Shown one piece after another: positions 41,966 to 50,739 of a DNA stretch of 64,000 nt. This DNA is from DAOUJW01 sp034421015 (lineage in GTDB: Bacteria; Chloroflexota; Dehalococcoidia; Lucifugimonadales; UBA2985): NCBI GenBank assembly GCA_034421015.1, contig DAOUKT010000033.1:3138-67137 (forward strand), in the 5' to 3' direction. Position numbers and translations under genes: made by a program. The notes beneath the pieces are model-generated. The model was not told the DNA's origin and did not search any database. It saw nothing but the letters and a program-made list of their open reading frames with translations. How positions within the stretch are numbered: the first letter of the stretch is position 1; every line of letters begins with the position of its first letter.

Positions 41966-44647
41966 ATGGTACAGACCCAGGCCGAAGTGACCACCACTAA
42001 AGCCGGAGCACTGGCAGGGATACGTGTGCTGGACTTCACGTGGGTGAGGGCCGGACCCTGGTGCACTCGCTGGCTGGGCGCGCTGGGCGCGGAGGTCATC
42101 AAGGTGGAGTGGCCCCAGAATCCCAGCACCCGTGGCGAGAACATCGCCTCAGGCCAGGGGACGCCGGAGGGCTTTCCCATCAACCTCAACACCAACGGCC
42201 ACTTCAGCGACACCAACGCCAACAAGCTCAGCGTAACCCTGAATACCAGGACGGAGCGCGGCATCGACCTCGTGCGTCGTCTGGTGTCCATCTCCGACAT
42301 CGTCATCGAGAACTTTGCCTTCGGCGTGCTCAACAACTGGGGCATCGGCTACGAGGAGATGAAGAAGCTGCGACCGGACATCGTGTACCTCTCCATGTCC
42401 GGCTTCGGGCACACGGGTCGCAACAGGGACTACCAGACGATGGGGCCCATCGCCCAGGCGCTGTCCGGCCTGACCTACCTGTCCGGCCTGCCGGACAAGC
42501 CGCCCGCGGGCTGGGGCTGGTCCTACATGGACGACACCGGCGGGATGTACGGCGCCATCTACGCCCTTAGCGCGCTCTACCGGCGGAACGTGACAGGCCT
42601 GGGCCAGCACGTGGACAAGTCCCAGTGGATTACGGGCGTGGCCCTCAACGGCCCCGTCTTCCTGGACCTCCAGGCCAACGGCCGCTCGACGTACCGGGAG
42701 GGCTACCCGGCGGGCAACCGCGCCCACTGGCCCGGCACGCCTCTGGTGAGCAACTATCGCGGCCGCACAGTCGCTCCTCACAACGCCTACAGGACGTCCC
42801 CGGGCGACTACAACGACTGGTGCGCCATCGCCTGCTTCTCCGACGACGAGTGGCGCAGGCTGGTGGGAGTGATGGGATCGCCGGCGTGGGCCGTCGGCGA
42901 AAAATTCGCAACCCTGGACGGCCGGCTGGAGCATCAGGAGGAGCTGGACCAGGGCATCGAGTCGTGGACAAAGACCCTCGGCAAGTACGAGATTATGGAG
43001 CTGTGCCAGGCGGTGGGCGTGCGGGCAATGCCCGTGCAGAGCAGCCAGGACCGCTTCGACAATGACCCGCACCTGAAGCACCGGGGGATGTACGTCGACA
43101 TTGAGCATCCGGCCCTTGGCGTGTGGCCGCACCAGAACGCCCCGTTCAAGATGTCCGAGACGCCGGTCTTCAACAAGCTCTCCGGCCCGCTGATCGGACA
43201 GCACAACAAGGACGTTTTCGAGGGCCTGTTGGGCATCAGCCACCAGGAGCTTGCGGACGGCTTCGAGGACGGAACTTTCTGGCCCAAGACCATGAGCCGT
43301 GCGGACTATCCGTACCTTCAGGAGATGATCGACTCTGACGCGCCCGCGGAGTGGACCGGCAACGAGGCCAGGCCCAACCCGCCGCCCGCGCCCGTGCAGA
43401 CCCCCGGCGCCGACCCGGAGGGCCCATTCTCCGGCGTGAGGGTGCTGGAGCTCTCCGATGACAAGGGCCAGTGGTGCGGCAAGCTCCTTGCCGACCTTGG
43501 AGCCGACGTGGTCAAAATCGAGCCGCCGGGGGGCCAGGAGACCAGGTCGGTCGGCCCGTTCTACCAGGACGTGCCTAACAGAGAGAGGAGCCTCTCATTC
43601 TGGCACTACAACACCTCCAAGCGCGGCATCACCCTTTCCCTGGAGACAGAGGACGGTCGCCGGCTGTTCAGGCGGCTTGCGGCCCAGGCGGACGTGATAC
43701 TGGAGACCTTCCAGCCGGGCTACATGGCGTCCCTTGGACTTGGCTACAATGACCTGAAGCGGGACAACCCCGGCCTGGTGATGTGCTCACTGACACCCTT
43801 TGGCCAGGACGGACCGTGGAAGGACTTCCAGACCAGCGATTTGCTCCACCTGGCTGCAGGCGGGCAGATGGCCGGCTGCGGCTACACCGAAGACGAGGAG
43901 CCGGACGCTCCGCCCATCGCTCCCGGCGGAGGACAGGCGTGGCACATGGGAAGCCACTTCGCGATGATGGCCATTGGCGCGGCGCTGCTGAACAGGACGG
44001 TCACGGGCAGCGGGCAGTACATCGACGCCTCCGTCCACGAGGCCTGCGCCCTGACCACAGAAGCGGCCGTGACTCGCTACATCTACACGGGGCAGATCGT
44101 GCGCCGGCAGACGGGGCGGCACGCCTCGCCCACGCCCACCGACAAGAGCCAGCACCCGTGCGCCGACGGCAAGTACATCAACGTGGCTGCCCAGATTGTA
44201 AACCGCCTGACCTCGGAGAGGCTCCAGATTCTGGGCGACTGGATGAAGGATGAAGGTCTGCCCGCCGACATCTTTGAGGAGAAGCTCCGCAACCCCGACT
44301 CAATCACCGACAATGAGCTGTTCCTGTACTTCATTGCCAACATGAACCGGGACGACGTGTACCACGGCGGCCAGAAGCGTGGCTTCAACATGGGCGCGGT
44401 GAGGTCGCCGGAGGAGGTGCTGGCGGACCCGCACCTGGAGGATCGCGGCTTCTGGGCCGAGGTGGACTACCCGGAGGTGGGGGCTAAGCTGCGACACCCG
44501 GGCCCGGCGGGAATCTTCAACGGCTCGCCCTGGCGCATCACCAGGAGGGCGCCGCTGATCGGTGAGCACAACGACGAGGTGCTGTGCGGAGAGCTCGGCC
44601 TGTCCAGGACGGAGCTTGCGGTGCTGAGCGAAGGGGGCGTGGTCTAG
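41966..44647 (+). CDS. Tandem-fused CaiB/BaiF (family III) CoA-transferase
   Basis: Two complete CoA-transferase family III domains are joined in one 893-residue chain (about residues 15-445 and 485-885) by a Pro-rich linker (PNPPPAPVQTPGADPEG). Each begins with the family start: GIRVLDFTWVRAGPWCTRWLGALGAEVIKVEW in domain 1, and GVRVLELSDDKGQWCGKLLADLGADVVKIEPP in domain 2. At the position of the catalytic Asp of formyl-CoA transferase, domain 1 has W221 (KSQWITG) and domain 2 has E692 (ASVHEACAL). The family moves CoA between carboxylates. The ATG at 41966 follows AGGAGG. Its neighbours give no substrate. Confidence 0.88.
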   Translation: MVQTQAEVTTTKAGALAGIRVLDFTWVRAGPWCTRWLGALGAEVIKVEWPQNPSTRGENIASGQGTPEGFPINLNTNGHFSDTNANKLSVTLNTRTERGIDLVRRLVSISDIVIENFAFGVLNNWGIGYEEMKKLRPDIVYLSMSGFGHTGRNRDYQTMGPIAQALSGLTYLSGLPDKPPAGWGWSYMDDTGGMYGAIYALSALYRRNVTGLGQHVDKSQWITGVALNGPVFLDLQANGRSTYREGYPAGNRAHWPGTPLVSNYRGRTVAPHNAYRTSPGDYNDWCAIACFSDDEWRRLVGVMGSPAWAVGEKFATLDGRLEHQEELDQGIESWTKTLGKYEIMELCQAVGVRAMPVQSSQDRFDNDPHLKHRGMYVDIEHPALGVWPHQNAPFKMSETPVFNKLSGPLIGQHNKDVFEGLLGISHQELADGFEDGTFWPKTMSRADYPYLQEMIDSDAPAEWTGNEARPNPPPAPVQTPGADPEGPFSGVRVLELSDDKGQWCGKLLADLGADVVKIEPPGGQETRSVGPFYQDVPNRERSLSFWHYNTSKRGITLSLETEDGRRLFRRLAAQADVILETFQPGYMASLGLGYNDLKRDNPGLVMCSLTPFGQDGPWKDFQTSDLLHLAAGGQMAGCGYTEDEEPDAPPIAPGGGQAWHMGSHFAMMAIGAALLNRTVTGSGQYIDASVHEACALTTEAAVTRYIYTGQIVRRQTGRHASPTPTDKSQHPCADGKYINVAAQIVNRLTSERLQILGDWMKDEGLPADIFEEKLRNPDSITDNELFLYFIANMNRDDVYHGGQKRGFNMGAVRSPEEVLADPHLEDRGFWAEVDYPEVGAKLRHPGPAGIFNGSPWRITRRAPLIGEHNDEVLCGELGLSRTELAVLSEGGVV

Positions 44648-44913
44648 CGAACCTCTGAATAACCGTCGCTCCTGCGAAAGCAAATCTTCGCACTTGATGC
44701 AGGAGGCGTGTGGTTTCCTTTCCCGCTCATATCTCGCCCCGTACTTGATACGGTGGTGAGCTTGTCGAACCATTTGAGCAGGTAGATTGCAGGAATTGCT
44801 AAACCCGCTCGCCCTGAGCTTGTCGAAGGGAGCGAGCGGGTTATGTTACGCCACTAAACGTATTTCCCTTTAAGCGGCCTTCACAGGGCCGTAGTGACTC
44901 TTGCGCGAATCTC
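44648..44913. other. Non-coding gap with inverted repeat
   Basis: No gene is supported here. AACCCGCTCGC (44802-44812) and GCGAGCGGGTT (44832-44842) form an 11-bp stem whose loop contains CCCTGAGCTTGTCGAAGGG, a widely dispersed bacterial repeat core. A second GAGCTTGTCGAA copy lies near 44758-44769. The stem could also act as a terminator for the CoA-transferase gene. Confidence 0.5.
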
Positions 44914-44949
44914 TTGACGTGAGTATGTCGTATGTGTATACTCGACATA
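44914..44949 (+). promoter_or_regulatory. Promoter with palindromic operator before the RHH-like pair
   Basis: TTGACG (44914-44919), a 17-base spacer and TATACT (44937-44942) form a good promoter. The inverted repeat TATGTCG (44924-44930) and CGACATA (44943-44949) surrounds the -10 box, an ideal site for autorepression by the RHH-like product of the next gene. Confidence 0.7.
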
Positions 44950-44970
44950 TAACATACAGAAAGAGGAGCT

Positions 44971-45576
44971 ATGCGCATAGGTGTTAATATCCCGGATGAA
45001 CTGTTGAAACGCGCAAAGGGAGTTCGTCCCCAGGTCAAAGTTTCAAAGGTTTGTCGGGAAGCCCTGGAGACGCTGGCAGCTTTAGACGCAATGAATAAGT
45101 GGAGGAATGAACACTCTCGCTTCGAGCGCGCCATTGAGGACCCTCCGGTGGACCCGGATTGGGAGGGTATGGCGCTTGAAGACGCCCGGAACTGGATAAG
45201 AGCCGTCAAGCCGGAGCAATGGGAGCGGTTCATTGAGAACTGGAACAGTTATGGCGATGAAAGCCAGTCTGTGACCCGGATAGTCGAACACGGTCGGATA
45301 ATTCAGCAAGTCAGGAGTTACTTCGATATGATAGATGAGCATAGAGAGTGGTTCAACGCCCAGGATAGAGCCCTAGTGAATAGTGCGGCCAATCCTTGGG
45401 CCAGAGCCAATTATGAGTACTGCCGTGCCTGGCTGGGCTATGTGAGCGAGATCAGAATGAAAGTGGATCAGCTTCACAAGGAAGAGTACGACAGGGTTGT
45501 GGCTGAGCGCGAGAGAAATCTGCTGTCCAGTCCGGAACCTGAGGCACCACCGCAGCTGATGCGAGATAGGGGCTAG
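44971..45576 (+). CDS. RHH-like protein with uncharacterised C-terminal domain (paralog 1)
   Basis: This 201-residue protein begins with MRIGVNIPDELLKRAKGVRP and VSKVCREALETL, a ribbon-helix-helix (CopG-like) DNA-binding pattern in residues 1-35. The rest is helical, rich in Trp and charged residues (DPDWEGMALEDARNWIRAV; EHREWFNAQDRA; YCRAWLGYVSEIRMKVD), with no known domain. It is paralogous along its length to the next gene, which starts 2 bases after its stop. AAAGAGGAG precedes the ATG. It probably represses its own promoter. What the C-terminal part does is unknown. Confidence 0.72.
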   Translation: MRIGVNIPDELLKRAKGVRPQVKVSKVCREALETLAALDAMNKWRNEHSRFERAIEDPPVDPDWEGMALEDARNWIRAVKPEQWERFIENWNSYGDESQSVTRIVEHGRIIQQVRSYFDMIDEHREWFNAQDRALVNSAANPWARANYEYCRAWLGYVSEIRMKVDQLHKEEYDRVVAERERNLLSSPEPEAPPQLMRDRG

Positions 45577-45578
45577 AA

Positions 45579-46109
45579 GTGCGGTTGGGTATCAACATCC
45601 CGAAAGAAATGTACGAACAGATCAAAGAAAACCGTCCCGAAGTGAACGTCTCCCAAGTCTGCCGAGAGGCGTTGGAGCAAAGAGTCGCACTAGGGGAGAG
45701 AGCTATAGAGCGGGTGTCTGAAGACGGTATGGATATAGAGGTGGCCCGGCTTGCACAATCAGTCCGCAATCTGTTGATAGAGCCGGACTGGGTTGGCTAC
45801 GCACTTGATGACGCTCGGGACTGGCTGAGAGTTGTTGATAAAGAAAAATGGGAGAACTTCCTTGAACTCTGGGATGAGTGGGTTGACTTGGGTGATTCAC
45901 CAGCAAATATGGCCGGAATGGGTGCGGGAGAGCATGGTGTCAAATCTTTCTTTGACAGAATGCGAGAGCATGAAGACTGGTTCATGGCTCAGGATCAGGC
46001 CCGTAATCGTAACGTAAGTTGGGCCACAGCCATGGACGCGTACAACAGAGCCTGGATGGGCTATGTCGCGGAGGTCCGAATAAGGCTGGATCCGAATTAC
46101 AAAGGGTAG
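45579..46109 (+). CDS. RHH-like protein with uncharacterised C-terminal domain (paralog 2)
   Basis: This 176-residue paralog of the previous protein begins MRLGINIPKEMYEQIKENRP and VSQVCREALEQ. It shares the Trp-rich blocks EPDWVGYALDDARDWLRVV, EHEDWFMAQDQAR and YNRAWMGYVAEVRIRLD in the same order. It lacks the longer C-terminal tail of paralog 1. The GTG at 45579 follows GATAGGGG and the genes are 2 bases apart, so they are translated together. A heterodimer or a repressor-effector pair is possible. Confidence 0.72.
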   Translation: MRLGINIPKEMYEQIKENRPEVNVSQVCREALEQRVALGERAIERVSEDGMDIEVARLAQSVRNLLIEPDWVGYALDDARDWLRVVDKEKWENFLELWDEWVDLGDSPANMAGMGAGEHGVKSFFDRMREHEDWFMAQDQARNRNVSWATAMDAYNRAWMGYVAEVRIRLDPNYKG

Positions 46110-46130
46110 GCCTGCAGAAGCCGGCGTGGT

Positions 46131-47018
46131 CTAGCGGTCGTCGAAGCGGCGGTCCAGGTCCCGGAGAAACTGATCGACTTGAGGCGGCAGCGGGGGCGTG
46201 GATAGCTCCTCGGCGAGCATCTTCGCCCTCGCGTCGTAGGCGGCCTCCATCTGCACCACCATCTCCTTCACGTCCGGGTCTTCCTCAATCTCCTCGTTCA
46301 GCTCCATGTACTGCTTGCGGCCCTCCTCCGGGTCGGCAAGGTGGTCGGGAAGGCCGTACAGGGCGCAGATGACCTGCAGGAGGCGAGCGGCCCCGGCGTG
46401 GTCCTCGTCCACCTCCAGGTAGTGAGGCAGCTGCACCATCAGGCTGAGGGTATCGACGCCCTGCCGCTCAAGTTCGTCGCTGATGAGGCCCATAATGCTA
46501 ATGGGTCCCGAATAGTTATTCGACATTCGGGGCGTCACAATACCCTTAAGCTCCGTCAGAGTCTCAGTCCCCGGCGACCCGGTGACGCGCAGGGGCCGGG
46601 TGTGCGGCACGGAGCCGTAAGTCCCGCCGATGCGGCAGTAGCGACTTACCTTGAGAAGCCTCAGGACCTCCTGCACGGACTCCACGTACTCCTCCGCGTT
46701 GGCGTGGGGTTCGAGCAGGTGGAGGAAGACCAGGTCGGGTCCGTCCTCGCGCCGGGTGTAGAAGATGTGGCTGTTGGGAATGGTCACCTTTCGCTCGCCG
46801 TCGAGGGTGTGGGTTATTGGCCGGTACCTGGTGAAGTCGAAATAAGTCCCCGGCGTTGTCAGCTTGCCAAGCTCCTGGGAGTCGAAGTGGGCCTCCAGCT
46901 TGCTAAGGGCCATGGTGCCGATGCTGCCGGCATCCACCCAGGGCACAAGGAGGGAGAGGACGTGGGGGTCTTTGAGTTCCGGGAAGGGTTCCTGGACTTC
47001 AAACGCGCCGACTTTCAT
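46131..47018 (-). CDS. PAC2-family protein
   Basis: This 295-residue protein is of the PAC2 (proteasome-assembly-chaperone-like) family. It starts MKVGAFEVQEPFPELKDPHVLSLLVPWVDAGSIG, the family N-terminus, and includes NNYSGPISIMGLISDELERQGVDTLSLMVQLPHYLEVDEDHAGA. In Actinobacteria and Chloroflexi these proteins occur without a clear role. The ATG at 47018 is chosen by family start; no ribosome site is seen, and the frame is open to 47162, so the N-terminus is uncertain. Confidence 0.8.
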   Translation of the reverse strand: MKVGAFEVQEPFPELKDPHVLSLLVPWVDAGSIGTMALSKLEAHFDSQELGKLTTPGTYFDFTRYRPITHTLDGERKVTIPNSHIFYTRREDGPDLVFLHLLEPHANAEEYVESVQEVLRLLKVSRYCRIGGTYGSVPHTRPLRVTGSPGTETLTELKGIVTPRMSNNYSGPISIMGLISDELERQGVDTLSLMVQLPHYLEVDEDHAGAARLLQVICALYGLPDHLADPEEGRKQYMELNEEIEEDPDVKEMVVQMEAAYDARAKMLAEELSTPPLPPQVDQFLRDLDRRFDDR

Positions 47019-47464
47019 AAGGATATGGTGGCACAATGGGCTGAATTTAGCAACTCCCGACGGCGTTGACGCCGAGACCGGCTTGTTCATACTGAATCTC
47101 AGTTGCACACCCTGCCTTCTCGCCACTGAAATTACGGCTGGTGGGTTGACATACCCGACCAAGTCTGCGAAAATCAGTCATTCCCATAGGCATCAGACGA
47201 AGCCCTAGCAGGTATAATAAAGACCGAGTATCATAATAATACTGAATAGACTCCAGCAGAATAACCTCGTGTCTGTGGACTGCCAGTCCCGGATAGCTGG
47301 ACCAAGGGAGTCTCGATAGAAGGCAGGGGGCGTGCTCACCGGTGCTGCACAAGAACGCCGGTGAGCGAGTTCACTGAAGCTGAGCGGTGGCCCCTTAATC
47401 CCAGGGGAGATCTGTTAGTTAGACTTTGACCGGGAGGCGCATTCATATCGTTTGTGGATATGGA
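47019..47464. other. Non-coding region upstream of the zinc operon
   Basis: No gene is supported here. It contains a 9-bp inverted repeat GCTCACCGG (47334-47342) and CCGGTGAGC (47358-47366) with a 15-base loop of unknown role, and a TATAAT at about 47212 without a convincing -35. Confidence 0.35.
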
Positions 47465-47481
47465 ATGAGATGCAATCTCAT
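47465..47481 (+). promoter_or_regulatory. Palindromic operator, candidate Zur-type box
   Basis: ATGAGAT-GCA-ATCTCAT is a perfect 7-3-7 inverted repeat, 63 bases before the znuA start. Its size and AT-rich dyad resemble Fur-family (Zur) operators, which control zinc uptake genes. The regulator itself is not in this window. Confidence 0.6.
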
Positions 47482-47544
47482 GGCAGATTTTGGCGTTGAT
47501 CCAGACACCGAGAAAACGAAAGGCGTGAAAGGAACGGAGATTGT

Positions 47545-48927
47545 ATGAGACTAGGTACAAATAGCAGCTTTTTCAATGTGTGGAAGGTCGCGTTAATCGC
47601 GGTTGCGCTATTGCTGGTCCTGGCCGCGTGCACAGATGAGGCTGCGCCAACTGCGACCTCTGCGCCCACGGCTACCACGCCGGCAATGGCGCCTGACCCC
47701 ACTGCAACAACGGAGTCAATGCCGCCTGAGCCCACGGCGACAACGGCATCCATGGCTCCAGACCCGACTCCTACCACGGGGTCAATGCCGGCCGAGCCAA
47801 CCGCCACAGCGGAGTCAATGGCCCCTCCGGCTGAGCCGATACCAGTGGTGACCACTACCAACATCGTAGCTGACTGGGTGCGTGAAGTCGGCGGAGACCG
47901 GGTCGAAGTCTTCAGCCTGGTGCCGGTTGGGGCCGACCCACATGGCTACCAGCCGGGCGCTCAGGACGTCGCCAAAATCGCCGATGCGGAGTTGGTGTTG
48001 AGCGTGGGACTGGGACTCGAAGAGTCTTGGCTTCATGAGCTTGTTGAGAACGCGGCTCGTGACGAGGAGACCATTGTGGAGATGGCCGAGCTCATCGATC
48101 CCATTGAGTTCGCTGAGACCCACATTGAAGACGTGGAGTTCCTGGAGGAGTTGGAGCACATAATCCACGAGGTGGAGGAGGGTGAGATCACCGCAGAGGT
48201 GGGCCTTGATGAGATCAGGGAGTTCATGGCGGGACTGGAAGAGGAGCATCACGGTGAGGAGGAAGAGGACGAACCGCCGGCCATGGTGGAGGCGATTCTG
48301 GAACAGGTTGACGCCGGTGCACTGGACGCCGGAGATGCTATAGAGGAAATTGAGCATATCCTGGGTGAGGGTGAAGATGCCCACGAAGGCCATGGCCACG
48401 GGCTTGAGGATCCCCACTTCTGGTTTGACCCCATTCGGGTCAAGGTGGCGGTGGAAGACATAGCCGCTCGCCTGTCGGCCATGGACCCTGACGGCGCGGT
48501 CCTCTACTTTCAGAACGCCGCCGACTACGCACAGCAGCTTGACGAGCTTCACGCATGGACCCAGAGCCAGGTTAGCGCCATTCCGGAGGAGGACAGGCTG
48601 CTGGTGACTTCTCACGACAGCCTTGGCTACTTCGCGCTGCTGTACGGCTTTGAGGTTGTGGGTGTGATTCTGGGCATCACCACCGAGGTGGAGCCCTCCG
48701 CCGAGGACCTGATTGAGCTGATACACGAGATAGAGGAGTCCGGCGCAAAGGCCGTATTCGGAGAGACCACCGTGAGCGAGCGTCTGGCTGAGACCATAGC
48801 AAGTGAGTCCGGCACCAAGCTGGTCAGGCTTTATTCGGGCTCCCTGGGCATCGAGGGCAGCGGCGCGGAGACCTACCTTGGAATGTTCAGGACAAACGTG
48901 GAGCGTATAGTGGGGGCTCTGAGCTAA
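47545..48927 (+). CDS. znuA: Zinc/manganese-type binding lipoprotein (ZnuA-like)
   Basis: This is a 460-residue extracytoplasmic metal-binding protein (TroA/ZnuA fold). The signal peptide ends in lipobox LAAC. A linker of degenerate Pro/Thr/Met repeats (SMPPEPTATT, about residues 33-92) follows. Metal ligands are visible as His in GADPHGYQP, His in LEDPHFWFDP, His in TSHDSLGYF and Glu in VFGETTVSERL. Between the first two lies a long acidic/His insert (about residues 185-290; EEEHHGEEEEDE and HEGHGHG), the metal-scooping loop of zinc-type proteins, unusually long here. It begins the uptake operon. Confidence 0.9.
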   Translation: MRLGTNSSFFNVWKVALIAVALLLVLAACTDEAAPTATSAPTATTPAMAPDPTATTESMPPEPTATTASMAPDPTPTTGSMPAEPTATAESMAPPAEPIPVVTTTNIVADWVREVGGDRVEVFSLVPVGADPHGYQPGAQDVAKIADAELVLSVGLGLEESWLHELVENAARDEETIVEMAELIDPIEFAETHIEDVEFLEELEHIIHEVEEGEITAEVGLDEIREFMAGLEEEHHGEEEEDEPPAMVEAILEQVDAGALDAGDAIEEIEHILGEGEDAHEGHGHGLEDPHFWFDPIRVKVAVEDIAARLSAMDPDGAVLYFQNAADYAQQLDELHAWTQSQVSAIPEEDRLLVTSHDSLGYFALLYGFEVVGVILGITTEVEPSAEDLIELIHEIEESGAKAVFGETTVSERLAETIASESGTKLVRLYSGSLGIEGSGAETYLGMFRTNVERIVGALS

Positions 48928-48988
48928 GGCAGAGGGCCCTGCCCGGAGATGAGCGAATAGAGTCCGGAGGCTCGCAGGAGGATCTGAC

Positions 48989-49759
48989 ATGGCGACGACG
49001 TCAGAACCGAGAATCTCAGTTGAAGACTTGACAGTCGTGCGCGGTGGACACGTTGCCCTGGCTGATGTGACCTTCAGCGTGACCGAGGGCACCCTCATGG
49101 GCGTCCTCGGTCCAAACGGCGCCGGAAAGAGCACCCTGTTCGAGGCAATTGCCGGCACCCTCCCCGTAGCCCGGGGCAGAGTAAGGCTGCACGGAGCGGC
49201 GTCGAAAAGAGGCGCGCTGGCCTACGTGCCGCAGCGCGACAGAATAAACTGGACATTCCCGGCCACCGTCCTGGACGTTGTGACTATGGGCAGATACTGG
49301 AACGTTGGGTGGTTGCGACAGCCCGGCAGAAAAGACAAGACAATTGTCCGCACGTGCCTGGAGCGCGTTGGCATGTGGGAGCATCGCTCTGACAGGATTA
49401 CCGAGCTCTCCGGCGGCCAGCGCCAGAGAGCGTTCATCGCACGGGCCCTGGCCCAGGAGGCCAGCGTCATACTTCTGGACGAGGCGTTCAGCGGTGTGGA
49501 CGTGGGAGCGCAAGAGGGGATTGTGGAGGTGCTTCAGTCCCTTCGAGACGAGGGCAAGGTGGTGATGCTTGCTACCCACGACCTGACCAGTCTTGCCCAG
49601 CGCTTTGACCAGTGCCTGTGCATCAACCATCATGTATGCGCCTGCGGCCCCCCGGGCGAGGTCTTCACCGCAGAGGTGTTTGAGGAGCTCTACGGCTCCC
49701 ACAGCCTTGAGTTCGCACCGGACCACTACGCCCCGCACTCCCACGAGAAACAGCCGTGA
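48989..49759 (+). CDS. znuC: Zinc ABC importer ATPase (ZnuC-like)
   Basis: This 256-residue ATPase has Walker A GPNGAGKST, a Q-loop at YVPQRDRINW, signature LSGGQRQR and Walker B VILLDEAFSGVD, as in metal-chelate importers. An H-loop His is present in LATHDLTSL. GCAGGAGG precedes the ATG. The permease gene overlaps its end by 4 bases (GTGA). It couples ATP hydrolysis to metal entry with the ZnuA and ZnuB neighbours. Confidence 0.92.
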   Translation: MATTSEPRISVEDLTVVRGGHVALADVTFSVTEGTLMGVLGPNGAGKSTLFEAIAGTLPVARGRVRLHGAASKRGALAYVPQRDRINWTFPATVLDVVTMGRYWNVGWLRQPGRKDKTIVRTCLERVGMWEHRSDRITELSGGQRQRAFIARALAQEASVILLDEAFSGVDVGAQEGIVEVLQSLRDEGKVVMLATHDLTSLAQRFDQCLCINHHVCACGPPGEVFTAEVFEELYGSHSLEFAPDHYAPHSHEKQP

Positions 49760-50595
49760 TCGACTTCATATTTGACCCGTTCCAGTACAGCTTCATGGTG
49801 CGGGCGCTGGTAGTTTCCGTGCTCGTAGGGGTGATGTGCCCGATTCTGGGCGCGTACGTCATAACCCGCGGGCGGGCGTTCATGGGTGACGCACTGGCCC
49901 ACTCGGTGCTGCCCGGTATGGTGGTGGCGTTCCTGCTGGGTATCAGTCCCTTTTTCGCAGCGGTGCCGGCTGGAATAGCCATAGCCATCCTGATGGGGTC
50001 GGTCAGCCGACGAACCGGCGTCAGCGAAGACACATCCATTGGCATCATCTTTGCTGGTATGTTTGCCCTCGGCCTCGTGATGCTCTCCCGGGCGAACAAC
50101 ATCAAAGTGAATATCGAAGACCTGCTCCTTGGACAGGTGCTGGGCGTTACCCAGACCGATGTGTACATCTCCCTTGCCCTGACCGCGCTGGTCCTCGCGG
50201 GGCTGTACACCTTTCACCGCCAGCTTGTCTACACCACCTTTGACGAGGTGGGAGCGTCGGTGCTGGGCATCAGGACCGGGCTGGTGGAGTACGTGCTCCT
50301 TGCGCTTCTCGCGCTGGTGATAGTCATAGGAATCCAGGCCGCCGGGATTGTGCTGGTGATGGCCATGCTCATCACGCCCGCTGCCACAGCCTACCTGCTG
50401 GCAAGGCGATTTGTGGGGGTGATGGTGTTAGGCGGAGTGATCGGCGCGGCTTCCGCTGTGTCCGGCCTCTACCTCTCATTCTATGCAGACCTGCCCTCCG
50501 GTCCCGCTATGGCCCTGGTGGCGACCGTGATGTTCGGGGCCGCGGCTACGGTAAATTCGCTCAAGAGAGGCTTGGCTGCCAGGGGAGAGGCGTAG
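49756..50595 (+). CDS. znuB: Zinc ABC importer permease (ZnuB-like)
   Basis: This 279-residue membrane subunit is of the ABC-3 family with about eight to nine segments. The start is FMVRALVVSVLVGVMCPILGAYVITRGRAFMGDALAHSVLPG, with the conserved FMGDALAHS motif. It begins with GTG in a 4-base overlap with the ATPase gene. It forms the membrane channel of the ZnuABC importer. Confidence 0.92.
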   Translation: MIDFIFDPFQYSFMVRALVVSVLVGVMCPILGAYVITRGRAFMGDALAHSVLPGMVVAFLLGISPFFAAVPAGIAIAILMGSVSRRTGVSEDTSIGIIFAGMFALGLVMLSRANNIKVNIEDLLLGQVLGVTQTDVYISLALTALVLAGLYTFHRQLVYTTFDEVGASVLGIRTGLVEYVLLALLALVIVIGIQAAGIVLVMAMLITPAATAYLLARRFVGVMVLGGVIGAASAVSGLYLSFYADLPSGPAMALVATVMFGAAATVNSLKRGLAARGEA

Positions 50596-50708
50596 GCTCC
50601 AGGGTAAGTTGAGGTCAGGTCTCGAAGGCGGTTCGCAACGGAAGTGAATCGCCATAATATTATCGCGTCTGGAATTCGCCCGCGCCTTGTGTCCTATAGC
50701 CTTCGTTG

Positions 50709-50717
50709 TGCTATAAT
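50709..50717 (+). promoter_or_regulatory. Extended -10 promoter for the CDF exporter
   Basis: TGC-TATAAT (50709-50717) lies 22 bases before the ATG at 50740, with only a weak TTGTGT 19 bases further up. A 10-bp palindrome ATAATATTAT (50654-50663) upstream may be an operator for a metal-responsive repressor. Confidence 0.5.
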
Positions 50718-50739
50718 TCTCGACCAAGGAGACGTGGAC

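Noticed and set aside
42149..43243. 364-residue minus-strand open frame in the CoA-transferase gene
   Set aside because: Shadow frame; the plus strand encodes a clear family III CoA-transferase domain.
47815..49158. 447-residue minus-strand open frame across znuA/znuC
   Set aside because: It overlaps two confident zinc transporter genes on the other strand and has no recognisable motif.
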